DNA from: Theocolax elegans
Taxonomy: Eukaryota > Arthropoda > Insecta > Hymenoptera > Cerocephalidae
Length of the DNA stretch: 64,000 nt
Direction: 5' to 3'
NCBI GenBank assembly: GCA_026168455.1
Contig: CM047426.1
Span: 58,377,812 to 58,441,811, forward strand
Every line of letters begins with the position of its first letter. Positions within the stretch are counted from its first letter, which is position 1. This document shows positions 34,379 through 44,405 of the stretch, piece after piece. Under the pieces are notes generated by a model. It did no database searches. It was not told where the DNA came from and saw only the letters and a list, made by a program, of their open reading frames with translations. Made by a program: the position numbers and the translations under genes.

Positions 34379-35636
34379 TGTGACGGGCATAACCATATAT
34401 ATAGATGTATGGTTAGGCTCCAGTCACATAGCGTAATAGCTCAAGCGATAGAGTGTAAGCGCGCCACTCAAGAGGTCCGGGTTCAAGCTCGACTCTCGGA
34501 AGATTTTTTTAATTATTTAAATTAATTTATTTAAATAATTAATAAATCAAAATTAATAAAATTTATAATTTTATTTAAAGATTTTTTATTTTGCAAAATA
34601 TACATATTATGAAATTGAAATACGACTAAAATTAACTAAGTTGCAAATTTATATTGTTTATAGTTAATAATAATAAAATTTGAAATTATACAGTATATTA
34701 TAATATTACAATATATAATTATACATTATATATATATATATATAAAATATATGTGAGAAAAGTGATAAAAAATAAATAAGTATTTAAACAATAAATTAAA
34801 GTAAAATGAATTAAAATTAAAATTAAGATTGTTTTTCACGTTTGTTAATTATTATATAAATATAAGATTCAGATTTTGAAAACTAATGTAAATTAATATA
34901 AAGACAGAGAGGTTGACGACCCTGTGCCAAAATCATATGAAACAACAAAGAAGATAATAAGAAGAGAGGGAAACCGAAAACTCCAGCTGTAGATGTGAAG
35001 AAGGTGGGAGAGCAGTCCCCACCTCTAACCAAAGGTACAAAACCGGCCGTCTCGCTGTCGAATTCAGCATTCGCCTCGAGCTGTAAGGCGAGGAAGGAAG
35101 CACCCTCCTCGCCACTTCTAGAAATAAATGAATATTGATAGTTAAATTTTGTGAGTTTGATTAAACAGCTAGAGGTGTGATGTACATTTGAAGGTACTTG
35201 GACAAGATGGAATGCTGGAATCATTCCAATCTTTACCCAAGTCCTTTTATTCTTTAAAAGCCAATTCCTTAGAATACATTCGGACGAAAAGGAGCGCTAG
35301 ATTCGCTTTTTCTTCTACCCGAATTATTCTAATTTTCCTTTTTTCCATAGAAAAATACTCGGATGATGTGGAATACTGGATTTATTCCAACATCTACCTG
35401 ATTTTTTCAAATAATACATTCACCAAAGAGTTTATTGGGCTAGGCCGAACGCTGGATTCGTTCGAACCTCTATCCAACCTCTTATTCCATTAAAATATCC
35501 AGAAATCGTTCTGGGATGAGAAGAAACACTGGATTTGTTTCTAATCTACCCCAGACGTTTTCACTTCATACATTTATTACGGTCCTGCTAAAAATAAATG
35601 TATTTTTATGTAAGGGATAAAAATAAGCCCGTTACA
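34379..35636 (+). mobile_element. Solo LTR (1258 bp) inside element C
   Basis: Starts TGTGACGGGC, ends GCCCGTTACA, with CGCT at both flanks (34375-34378 and 35637-35640). The interior is AT-rich and noncoding, with repeated short blocks such as TGGAATGCTGGAATCATTCC. TG...CA ends and a 4-bp duplication suit a Gypsy-type solo LTR. It differs from the LTRs of Gypsy-1, -2 and -3. Confidence 0.78.
34432..34500 (+). other. tRNA-like segment in the solo LTR
   Basis: TAGCTCAAGCGATAGAGTG resembles an internal A box and GGTCCGGGTTCAAGCTC a B box at tRNA-like spacing. The acceptor and anticodon stems do not pair well, so it is a decayed tRNA or SINE-like head rather than a working tRNA gene. Confidence 0.4.
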
Positions 35637-36316
35637 CGCTTAGGGTTTTGATTTCGCCCTCTCTCGATTGAACAAGGCAGGTGCTATCTATCTCGAGTCG
35701 TATACATGGAGTTTTACGCTCTCTACGGTATTATAGGAAATCTTTATCGCGAGTTCTTCGGAAGAGACTGGTAGAAGCACTTGTCTTTCCACATTTTGAT
35801 TATGCGTGCGCGGTCTACAATGATGTCGATCAAACCAGGAATTTGAAATTACAAAGGCTGTTGATTGCTTGTGTTCGGTTCGTGTGGGGGGACATAGGAA
35901 GAAGAGAGCACGTTACTCCGTACAGGCTAGGTCTCAGGTGGTTATCAGTCGAGTCCAGACGTTCATACCTCATTGGCTCACTCGCGTTTAGTATCATTGC
36001 TCATAATTCTCCTAGCTACTTGGCTAATCTCTTCATTAAGTTAAACACCCCTCAGCAAAATCAACGCACTTCCTCTCGTCTTCCATTAAAATCACTCAGT
36101 TACTTCCCTCCTCGTACAGAGGCCTTACATAAGTCATTTATCATCACCTCATCTAAGATCATTAATGAGCTTCCTCCATCCACATTCGACAAATCATCCA
36201 TCAATCATTTCAGAAGCTCATTATTTCATCATTTGTTTAGACTCGACCAAACTGCCTGGGCCACTAGGGTTCAAAACGAAGGGATAATTTCACCGGTGAT
36301 CTCTCACCTCGAATGA

Positions 36317-36647
36317 TAATAAGACTGATTAGTTGAATAAATAAATTGTATCGCGGCGTCATAAATGTATTTTTGTTTTTATTTATTTATTTATTTTTGC
36401 GCAGTTATAAGTCAATGAAATTGTGTAATCTTATGTATATTTTTATTTCTTTCATTTGTATTATCTATTATTGTTATCATTTTGTTATATTGTTATTTTA
36501 CTTTTTATTTGTTTTTACTATTTATTTATATTGTTATTTTATTATTATAATTATATACGCTTAATAAGTATTCATTTTAAGTGTCTACGGGATTTTACTT
36601 CCAAAGACCAAATAAAGTTATCTATCTATCTATCTATCTCTCTCTCT
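36317..36647 (+). other. Element C 3' end and microsatellite
   Basis: AT-rich 3' untranslated region, then (TATC)n and (TC)n from ~36621 to the start of element D. Confidence 0.6.
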
Positions 36648-36923
36648 CTTCCGGTGAGTAGGCAATTCATACGTCACCTCGCTCCTGCCAGTTTTCTTCC
36701 TTTACTCAATCTTTGTGGGAGTTTCGGTTTATTTTTGTTGCAGGCTGTTGCACATTCTGCTGGCTCCTGCGATTAGAGCTTTAACAGCGTGACTCTTTTA
36801 TTAGAGTCAGTGAAAGTTGCAATTTGCTTGCTAATTTTGAGGTTATTTTCTCCCCTCTCCTGGAGCCTTGAGTTGGCGTGTATGGAGCGAGCGATGCATC
36901 ACCTTGCGGGAGCTTCTTGAACC

Positions 36924-39192
36924 ATGGCGACTACTCGTAATAGACTTCGAGGCAATACCAAGCGTCTGCGTGGTGTCGACGGTGCAGACGACGGAGAGAA
37001 TGAGTACGACGATGCCTTGACAGCCGGGGACGTTGACAGGCTGACGACAGAAGTGGCGAAGCATGTCGATGTGCTGCTTTCGAAGTTGTTATGCGAAGGA
37101 GCTGACAAAAAAGTTGCTGGTCAATTGCGTGCTGCAGTCAATGGTATGAATGCGGCCTTTACGACTGTGTCTGCCGCGCGAGTGTGAGCCGACCACAGCC
37201 GAGTTTTGCCGAAATCGCCGCGCGCTCGTCTGGTCAATCTTCGTTAGAGCCGGCGAAACGTATTGCTCTCTCGCAGGTGAAATCTTTCCCGTTAGAAACT
37301 TGCGAGCGTATTATTGTTGGTCCACGTTCTGATGCAACTGAGCAATTTTCGTCCTCTGCTCAGACTTGGACTGCGTTGGGCGGTGCAGTTAATCCTGCAA
37401 ACTTAAAAATGAGCGTTAAGCGTGTAGTTTACGGGTCTAGTATCTCGGTAATTATTGAAGGCCACTCTCTTAATGCGGAATCATTGAGTAATTGCGAATC
37501 GTTCATCACTGCGAGCTTAGAGGTTAAGGGGGTATCCTCGTATAGATCGATCGAAAAATCGATTTTTTTTATTACATAAGTCGATAGTATAACATGTCAA
37601 TAGTATGCTATTTTCTTTAAAGTTGTGCAATGCGCTGCCGGAATGCAATTGTACTGTGGCAGATGCTATTCCAATTTTAGTTGCATTAGTGCGTACAGTT
37701 GTGTAAATAAGAGCATTACTACAGTCTAAGCCGACTGAAAGTATAGGTTTCTTAAGTATAGGTTTATTTCGAAGAGTTTTACAACTGTTGGCTCAGTATT
37801 CTCGTAGCTATCAATTAGTTCACTGCTGTTTTGCGTGCAAAATGTCGTCTTACCCTAAAGGTGAAAAGGCCGGGAGGTATCGAGCATCAGAACACCGACG
37901 CTGAACGAGTAACACGGCAAAACATCAGAATGGAGAGCGCATCCAAGGAAGCTCGATTGGTCAAAAAAAGGAAAACTGCATCTGAAAATCAGCATTTCGA
38001 AGAACAAGAAGGGCTTCTTTATGGAGCAGGCATTGCTGAATAGTACAAAAGTCGATTAGTAGCTGTAAGTATGAAAAAATTCTATTAAAAAATAATATAT
38101 TGTATACCGCGAATATTAAATGCGTTTTTCTCGAAAACTTAATTTTTCGATTTTCCAAATTGGCGCCACTGATTACTCAGCGAGTTTTGAAGCTATTGAA
38201 AAAATATATACGATTTTAAAGGAAAATTAATTAGCTAGTCGACAAACCTAAAGGATTATGTTTTAAAAAATTATTTAATAACTCTTCTGCAATAATAATA
38301 AAAAAAACTTTTATGAATCTTTTTTCAAAAGTCCGCCATTTTTTCAAATTTTTTTTTGACATTTCAAATTTAGGTAAGTGGACGAGGAATTGGTATAATA
38401 ATGTCAAAAAACTTTGTTTCTTATATTTCAGAATGACACAGCAACAGCGAAACATGGCGCCAATTGAGACCAAAAAAAATATATCTTCACCTTGAATTTG
38501 ATTACGTGGCTCACCTAATTAACATTATGTATATATCAAAATTTTTTATGTTTCTACAAACTATAAGAAACTACATAAATAAAATTTCAAATAAAAATAT
38601 TGAATAGTTTCTTTTAAAAAACTTCGTAAAGTTTGTCTTCATTTTTCGCGATCTATATGAGGATACCCCCTTAAACCTGCAGCGGCGCTGGAACCGTGAC
38701 TTATTTTGTACGATGTTCCGGTAGATTTGTCTGGTGAGGAAATTGTTAAGTGCCTCGTTGACCAGAATTTACCACTTGCACCTGTTAATGATGTTAAACT
38801 CGTCGTACTTATACCCGGCTAGAGATAAAAAAACTCGATCATGCGTGGTTCAAACTAATCCCAAGTATAGACTGTTATTACTTCAGCGTAAAAGCGTTTG
38901 TATTAATTGGTTGGCTTGCCGTATTGCGGATCACATTTCGATTTTACAATGTTTTAAATGTCACGGTTTTGGGCATATTGCAAGCGCTTGGAAGAATAAG
39001 CCGCGCTGTTGGTTCTGTGCAGGCGTGCATTTTTCTAAGGATTGTTTGAAGAAAAACGAACTTAAATGCGCCAACTGCGTGTGGCACAAATTTGCGAATG
39101 TTACACACGCAGCCACTGATAAATCGCGGTGCCCCGTACTACGTAAACGAATCGATCGCAAAATAGCTTTAATCGACTATGGCTGTGAATAG
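36924..39192 (+). pseudogene. Element D ORF1: nucleic-acid-binding protein, broken
   Basis: Starts MATTRNRLRGNTKRLRG (36924) and frameshifts at ~37187 into SRPQPSFAEIAARSSG (to ~37530, where the TTAA element is inserted). It resumes after 38675 and carries three C-terminal zinc knuckles: CFKCHGFGHIASAW (last Cys replaced by Trp), CWFCAGVHFSKDC and CANCVWHKF with a distal His/Cys. It overlaps the start of ORF2 by a few bases. A chaperone for the element's RNA. Confidence 0.7.
37528..38670. mobile_element. 1143-bp TTAA-flanked (piggyBac-like) element
   Basis: TTAA at 37524-37527 and 38671-38674; ends GGGGGTATCCTCGTATAGAT and ATCTATATGAGGATACCCCC are inverted near-copies. The interior is AT-rich. 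A short basic frame at 37831-38043 (RLVKKRKTASENQ, ending YGAGIAE) is not recognised. No transposase. Inserted in ORF1 of element D. Confidence 0.85.
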
Positions 39193-41834
39193 TGATTCGT
39201 TACTTGTTATGGGCCATTTAAATGCACAGTCAATTGTTTCTCATTTCTGTGATGTCCGGAGAATTATTCTTGTTAATAAGGTTCACGTGCTCGCGGTTTC
39301 TGAGTCGTGGCTAAAGCCTGCACATCCGTCCAAGCCGTTTTGTTTACCGGATTATGCTCTTGTACGACATGATAGGCTGCATATTAACGGCGGTGGAGTA
39401 GCCCTTTACGCCTGTTCACCTCAGCTTGACGTTTATAGAAAGAGACCTGAATTCCTTTTTGTTTTGCTTACTGTTGGCTCTTTTAGGATTCTCGTTGGCG
39501 CTATCTATAGCCCTCCTAAATGTGGGTTTTGGTGTGACATTGAAGAGGCGCTTATTAACTGTAACGTATCTTATGACTTTATTGCTTTACTTGGTGATTT
39601 TAATATTAATTGGTTAGTTTCTTCTACACCAACGAAAATTCTATCCGAATTTTTTACTTCTTTTAGCCTCAAGCCTCTGCCTTTTACTCCTACACATCAC
39701 GCGGGTAGTACTTCATCGTTAATAGATTATATTTGTGTAAGTGACAGGTCACGTGTGGCCAATTTTTCGCAGATTTTATCTATATGACACTTCGTACTCC
39801 TCCTTTGAGTTGTCCAACTCGCTCTATTACCTGTCGATCTTTTCGTCGACTTAGACCTTTTGATTTTCAACATGACCTTAGGACTCTGGATTGGACCCTA
39901 ATAAGTAGTCAACCGAGTGTCAATGACAAAGTGGAATAGTTTATTTACCCCTAAGCCAAAAAAATCACCCTGGCTCACTTTGGAAGTTAGGAAACTTATA
40001 AACCGGCGTAATAAAGCTTGGCGTAACTACAAGCGTACAGGCCGTGCTTCGGATCATACCGCGTATAAAAATCTACGTAACATTACTAAAAAATCCACCC
40101 GCAACGCTTTTGCATCTTATTTTAAGTTAAAGTTTCAAAGCTGTTCTAATGCTACGGAGATGTGGAGGTGCGTTGATAGCCTGGGACTGGCTCGTAGAGG
40201 TAACGAACCATCTCAGTTTCCCGCCGACTGCACTGCTCTTAATTCCTTTTTTGCAGGTGACTTTTCATCAGCCCCACTTTCTCTGCTTTACCCTACAGTC
40301 TACTTGTGCCCTGACCGCAGATTTTATTTTAGGCACATTGATGCTAGTGGCGTGGTGGATGTCGTGAGTAGAGCTCGCTCTGATGCCCGTGGACCCGATG
40401 ATATCCCAATCAAATTCATCAGGGACTGCTTGCCGGTTATTCTGCCAGCTCTTGTGAATATCTTTGATTGCTCTTTACAGGGTGCTGTTTTTCCCGCTCC
40501 TTGGAAGAGGGCGATAATTCGGCCTATACCCAAATGCTCACCGCCGACTGAAATGGCACATCTACGTCCTATTAGTATTTTACCAGCTACATAAAAAATT
40601 CTTGAATCCTTGGCCCTTAAGCAGATCAACGACTATGTTGAAAGGAATGGTCTCCTCGATACGTTTCAGTCTGGCTTTCGCCAGTACCACTTCTTTATGC
40701 AATTGATTTTTCTCGTGCTTTCGATAGAGTTAATGTTAACTTACTGTGTGTTAAGCTTCGGACTATGGGTTTTTCAGACCCTGCCTGTCGTTGGATTCGC
40801 TCGTTCCTTTCAAGACGGTCCCAGATGAAAGATGTAACTACCTCTGATGGCAAGACTTCTGCACCCTTGGTTAGAGATTGCGGGGTTCCTCAGGGTAGTA
40901 TACTTGGCCCGCTCCTGTTTTCTTTGTTCATCAACGATGCCCCAAGTGTGTTAATGCACAGCTTTTACCATCTCTATGCGGACGATTTTACCGGGTATTG
41001 TCGCGGTTCTGTTTGTGACTTTCTTGGTATTATTGCTCGAGGTAATCAGGATTTAGACAGTTTATCACTTTGGGCATCTGGGAATGGTTTCCCAATTAAT
41101 GCAGGAAAAACCCAGTGTATATGGTTCGGTTCTCGAAATTTTATATGTCAAATGCGGGATCTACAACCTTCTTGCCCAGTCATTAACGGTGAGATTATTG
41201 AGTGCCGCGACTCTATCAAGTTGTTAGGTGTTTGGCTTGACAGTAAGCTTTCTTGGTCGCAGCCATTGCATTCAAACATCGCGCAAGTGCCATGCGGCCC
41301 TGGGACGTCTGCGTAGGTTCGGTGACTGCCTACCACGCTCGACCAAGCTCACGCTTGTTAAAGCATTAGTTTTTCCTAATCTTGATTACTGTACTGGCGT
41401 ATTTCTTGATCTCTCTGCGGAGCTGGTTGTAAGATTGAAGCGGTGTAAAATGCCTCTCTGCGGTTTGCATTGGGGGTCAGGATTTTCGAACACATCACTC
41501 CTTCATACATTGAGATTCGGGCATTGCCTTTTGATCTTCGTCGTGACTTTTTATGCATATGCCTTCTTGCCAGTATCCTTCGGTATGAAGCGCCCAAGTA
41601 TTTGGTTAACTGCTTTGGTTTCCAATCAGTTGATCGTTGTGGTACGAAGAGGGTACGGCTCTTGATTTGAATGTAGGCTGGGCTCGTACATGCTGTTACA
41701 AAGCTTCATTCAATATACACGCAGCGCGGCTTTGGAATGATCTGCCCTTCGAACTGCGTAGTCTATTTAAAAGTAACTCTTTTAAGACTGGTCTCGAGCG
41801 TTTCATGTTCACGCAGTTCTGCGATACTGCTTAA
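39179..41834 (+). pseudogene. Element D ORF2: endonuclease and RT, broken
   Basis: APE endonuclease at the N-terminus (VMGHLNAQSIVSHFCDV, LAVSESWLKPAHPSKPF, GGGVALYACS, LLGDFNINW), ending at 39787. The linker and RT start lie in 39917-40594 (ARGPDDIPIKFIRDCL, AHLRPISILPAT). A deletion after FQSGFRQ and a frameshift follow, then RT motifs GVPQGSILGPLLFSLF and HLYADDFTGYC (40765-41316). The C-terminal pieces run to 41834. Catalytic motifs are still legible, but the frame is broken at least four times. Confidence 0.8.
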
Positions 41835-41844
41835 TTATTTGTAC

Positions 41845-43129
41845 TGTGACAAGGTATGTAATACCTGTCAAAGTAATAAGCGAGCGAGTCCCAATACAAA
41901 CTAACCTACCTACCCTCACATCTCTAAGCCTACCTAGCCTACCCGAAGCTCCCCAAATCCCCAATACTTCTCTTGGCTCCTTCCACGTAGCACAATAAAG
42001 CAGCATGTCAGGAGAGGCGACACAACTCCCAGGAGGCTTCGCACCAGGACCATGAAGCACCCTACGATGGCCCAAGGTGCCAGATGGAGCAGCACGAGCA
42101 GCAACAAGACATCCAGGAAGCTGTGAAACAGTTAGATAATTAATAAGAATCCTAATTAGAAGGAAACAAGGAAGCATGTAGTGCACATAGTAACTGACAG
42201 CTACATGCTAGGAGAGGATTGGAAGTGAGGTTATGGTAATCATAACATTACCATAACTCTCAGTTAATAATTAGTAAATAATAAGCAGCACTCCCTCGGG
42301 AGATAGATATTCACCTGAGAAGCAGCCAGAATCCCCGCAGCAACGCAGCACCGACGAAGAGCAGCAATCACCGACCCGACGCGCACCAGCTGAGCAGCCA
42401 CCGTGAGAGCGAGAGAGAGAAAAGACTCGAAGATCGGCCGTCCCGTCTGCACCTGTAACAGAGCAGACTCATTAGCCGATACATTATATAACACGGAGGA
42501 ACGATCATATAGACTTACCGGGTTAACAGCATCACCGGGAACATCGTCCTCTCCGTGGGAAGCAGCAGCCCGGCAACGTTGTCCGCCTTGATCAACATGG
42601 CCGCGAGCACTCACTACACGAGGCGCGCGAGACGACGGCGGCCGACGGGCGACTCGACGCGAGAAGCTGCGCGCGCACGTCGGGCCCGAGCAGCGAAGCG
42701 GCGAACGAGCCCGAGCTCGAGAGAGCTCATCGGGACGCCATCGAGGCTACATCGGGCAATCGATTCGCGACCAATTATATCACCGATATAGTATATTTCG
42801 AGTGTGTGTGTGATAGCATTGACCACAGTGCAGCGAAATCCGAGGAGACGATCTCCACGTCAATAAGGTGGGTGTACGCCTTACAGTGGATATTCGTATT
42901 CCTCTGACCGTAAGTGTGCTTCCCCTTTTCTCCCCTCCCCTCCCCTCGCGCAGCAAGTAGCAGCAGCAGCTCGCACGCAGCCGAGCTTATTAATATAAAT
43001 TCGCCGCGATCGTACGCGGCTGGCGCCCAAACCTATTTTATATATATTTGTAATAAATATTATTTTATGTTAATATAATTGTTTATATCGCCTTGACGCC
43101 CCGCCCTAATCCCCAGCGTGACCGTTACA
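41845..43129 (+). repeat. Gypsy-2 5' LTR
   Basis: TGTGACAAGG to ACCGTTACA. CpG-rich in the right half. Holds antisense splice-like signals described separately. A GT donor, GACCGTAAGTGTG, at ~42908 on the plus strand could start a leader intron. Confidence 0.92.
42120..42614 (-). other. Antisense open frame with splice-like signals in the LTR
   Basis: On the minus strand an open block ends at 42519 before GTAAGTC. A second block, 42452-42315, lies between TGTTACAG and GTGAAT, and a third starts at 42120 after TTTCACAG. All three read on in one phase (second block VQTGRPIFESFLSLALTVAA...). The same arrangement is present in the 3' LTR. No ATG is seen in frame for the first block, so coding is doubtful; this may be an antisense noncoding transcript. 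Confidence 0.35.
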
Positions 43130-43130
43130 T

Positions 43131-43145
43131 TGGCGCCCAACGTGG
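43131..43145 (+). promoter_or_regulatory. Gypsy-2 primer binding site
   Basis: TGGCGCCCAACGTGG, one base after the LTR; full complement to the 3' end expected for insect tRNA-Lys (CUU). Confidence 0.8.
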
Positions 43146-44405
43146 TTTTCTTTTTTTCGGCATCGGCACGTTTTTTTTTGTTATCATTAAAATGGCGTCG
43201 TACGCGTGATATAACCGATGTTGAATATTACGGGATTAAATTAAAATTTTTTAGGAGCAGCATATATAAAACACAACATTCGGCAGCAGCAAATTGAGTG
43301 ATTTTTATTTTTTAAATTTCGATTAAAATAAATTGTGAACGTCAAGCGTGACGGAGTAATAATTTAATTATAGTAAGCCGTAGCCATTTTTCCCTCCCCC
43401 CGCGTGAAGCACACATACGGGAAGGAGGAAGAAGCCGCGTGGCCATATTTTCGGCCATCTTTAATTTATAAACACGTGTTAATTATACACGTGTTAATTA
43501 TACACGTAGTATTAAAGTAAATTCGTTTTCGTTTCCAGTAAACAATATTTTTATGCAATATAATTTTTTCTTTATTATATATTTTGATAATAATTTTGAT
43601 AATTTGTGCACAATATTTCCATATATTATATACCTGTATTTATTCCCAATACGCAAATTAACATTTTGTTTCGCTTTTTCCCCCCCTTCTCTCATCGCAG
43701 CCATACCACTTATTAATATAAGCCGTTATTTTAATTTTTTGCATAGTGCTATCGACAAATTAATAGTTTTTTTTTGTTGCTTAATATAATGTAGCCCTTA
43801 TATATAAAAATACAATAATATTTTCATTTTCCTTTCCGGCAGAAGCTGCAGTTTAAGTAATAAATAATTTTACAAAGCAGTATTTAAATAATACATAATA
43901 AATAAATTTTTATTTTTTCGTGCAAATTAAAAACAATAGTTCTTTTTGTTTTTGTATTATTTTCCCAGCTAGCAGCCACATAACAGTAATATAACTTTAA
44001 TTTTACTTAACAAATTAACAACTAAGCAAATTAGCACATAAAAAATCAATTTAATTTTTTTTTCTTTCTTCCCTTCTTTTCATTTGCTTTCAACAAATTG
44101 CATTTAATAACCCCATTTCGCAGCAAACTTAATAATTTTTACGCCTTTCCCTATCAGCAGCCAAAAACCTAAAAACCCGATACATTTTTATTACCCTTGC
44201 CTAATTTACCTTATTTTGGATTGATTCTCCCCTAAATAGTATTTAAGCAGATAACTAGCATATAAGAAACTTCAGCTTTAATTTTTCGTTTTTAACGTTG
44301 GGCTGTTAGTTTAATAGCAATAAGTATTGAGCTGCAGATTTATTGCGCCAAACTTATATCCTCCCCTTCTTAATTATTGATATAATAATTAAATTAAAAT
44401 TCAAA
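43146..44405 (+). other. Gypsy-2 leader
   Basis: AT-rich untranslated leader with a short tandem repeat (CACGTGTTAATTATA, 43471-43510) and several pyrimidine tracts ending in CAG that could serve as splice acceptors. No gene. Confidence 0.55.

Larger units (their letters stand above)
32197..36316 (+). pseudogene. Element C ORF2: endonuclease (partial) and RT
   Basis: The APE-type endonuclease part shows VYRRPSAAYP, VIVTGDFNIDMN and THHAMTSSGPSHTWLDLF, and ends at 32719. The linker and RT (32960-34099) show SRDIKINIRDRNAAF, GFRRGHSTQTALL and LILFDFSKAFNMVPHD. A deletion in the VPQGSVLGP region shifts the frame, and the catalytic box MLFADDAQ lies in the next frame (33978-34380). After the solo LTR the reading resumes at 35641 and ends at 36316. 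It shares clear protein similarity with elements B and E. Confidence 0.82.
32193..36625 (+). mobile_element. Non-LTR retrotransposon C, with two insertions
   Basis: Begins inside the endonuclease domain at a TC microsatellite and ends with CCAAATAAAGT then (TATC)n. Interrupted by a 103-bp hAT-like MITE (32818-32920) and a solo LTR (34379-35636). Confidence 0.78.

Noticed and set aside
34432..34500. A functional tRNA gene
   Set aside because: A-box- and B-box-like words are present but the stems do not pair and no usable anticodon loop is evident.
37831..38043. Small basic frame in the TTAA element as a transposase
   Set aside because: Too short, no DDD/DDE motif; not recognised.
42519..42598. 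ATG-initiated first exon of the antisense LTR gene
   Set aside because: The frame starting at that ATG runs into a stop in the next block. The open phase through the blocks has no ATG here, so I list it only as splice-like signals.
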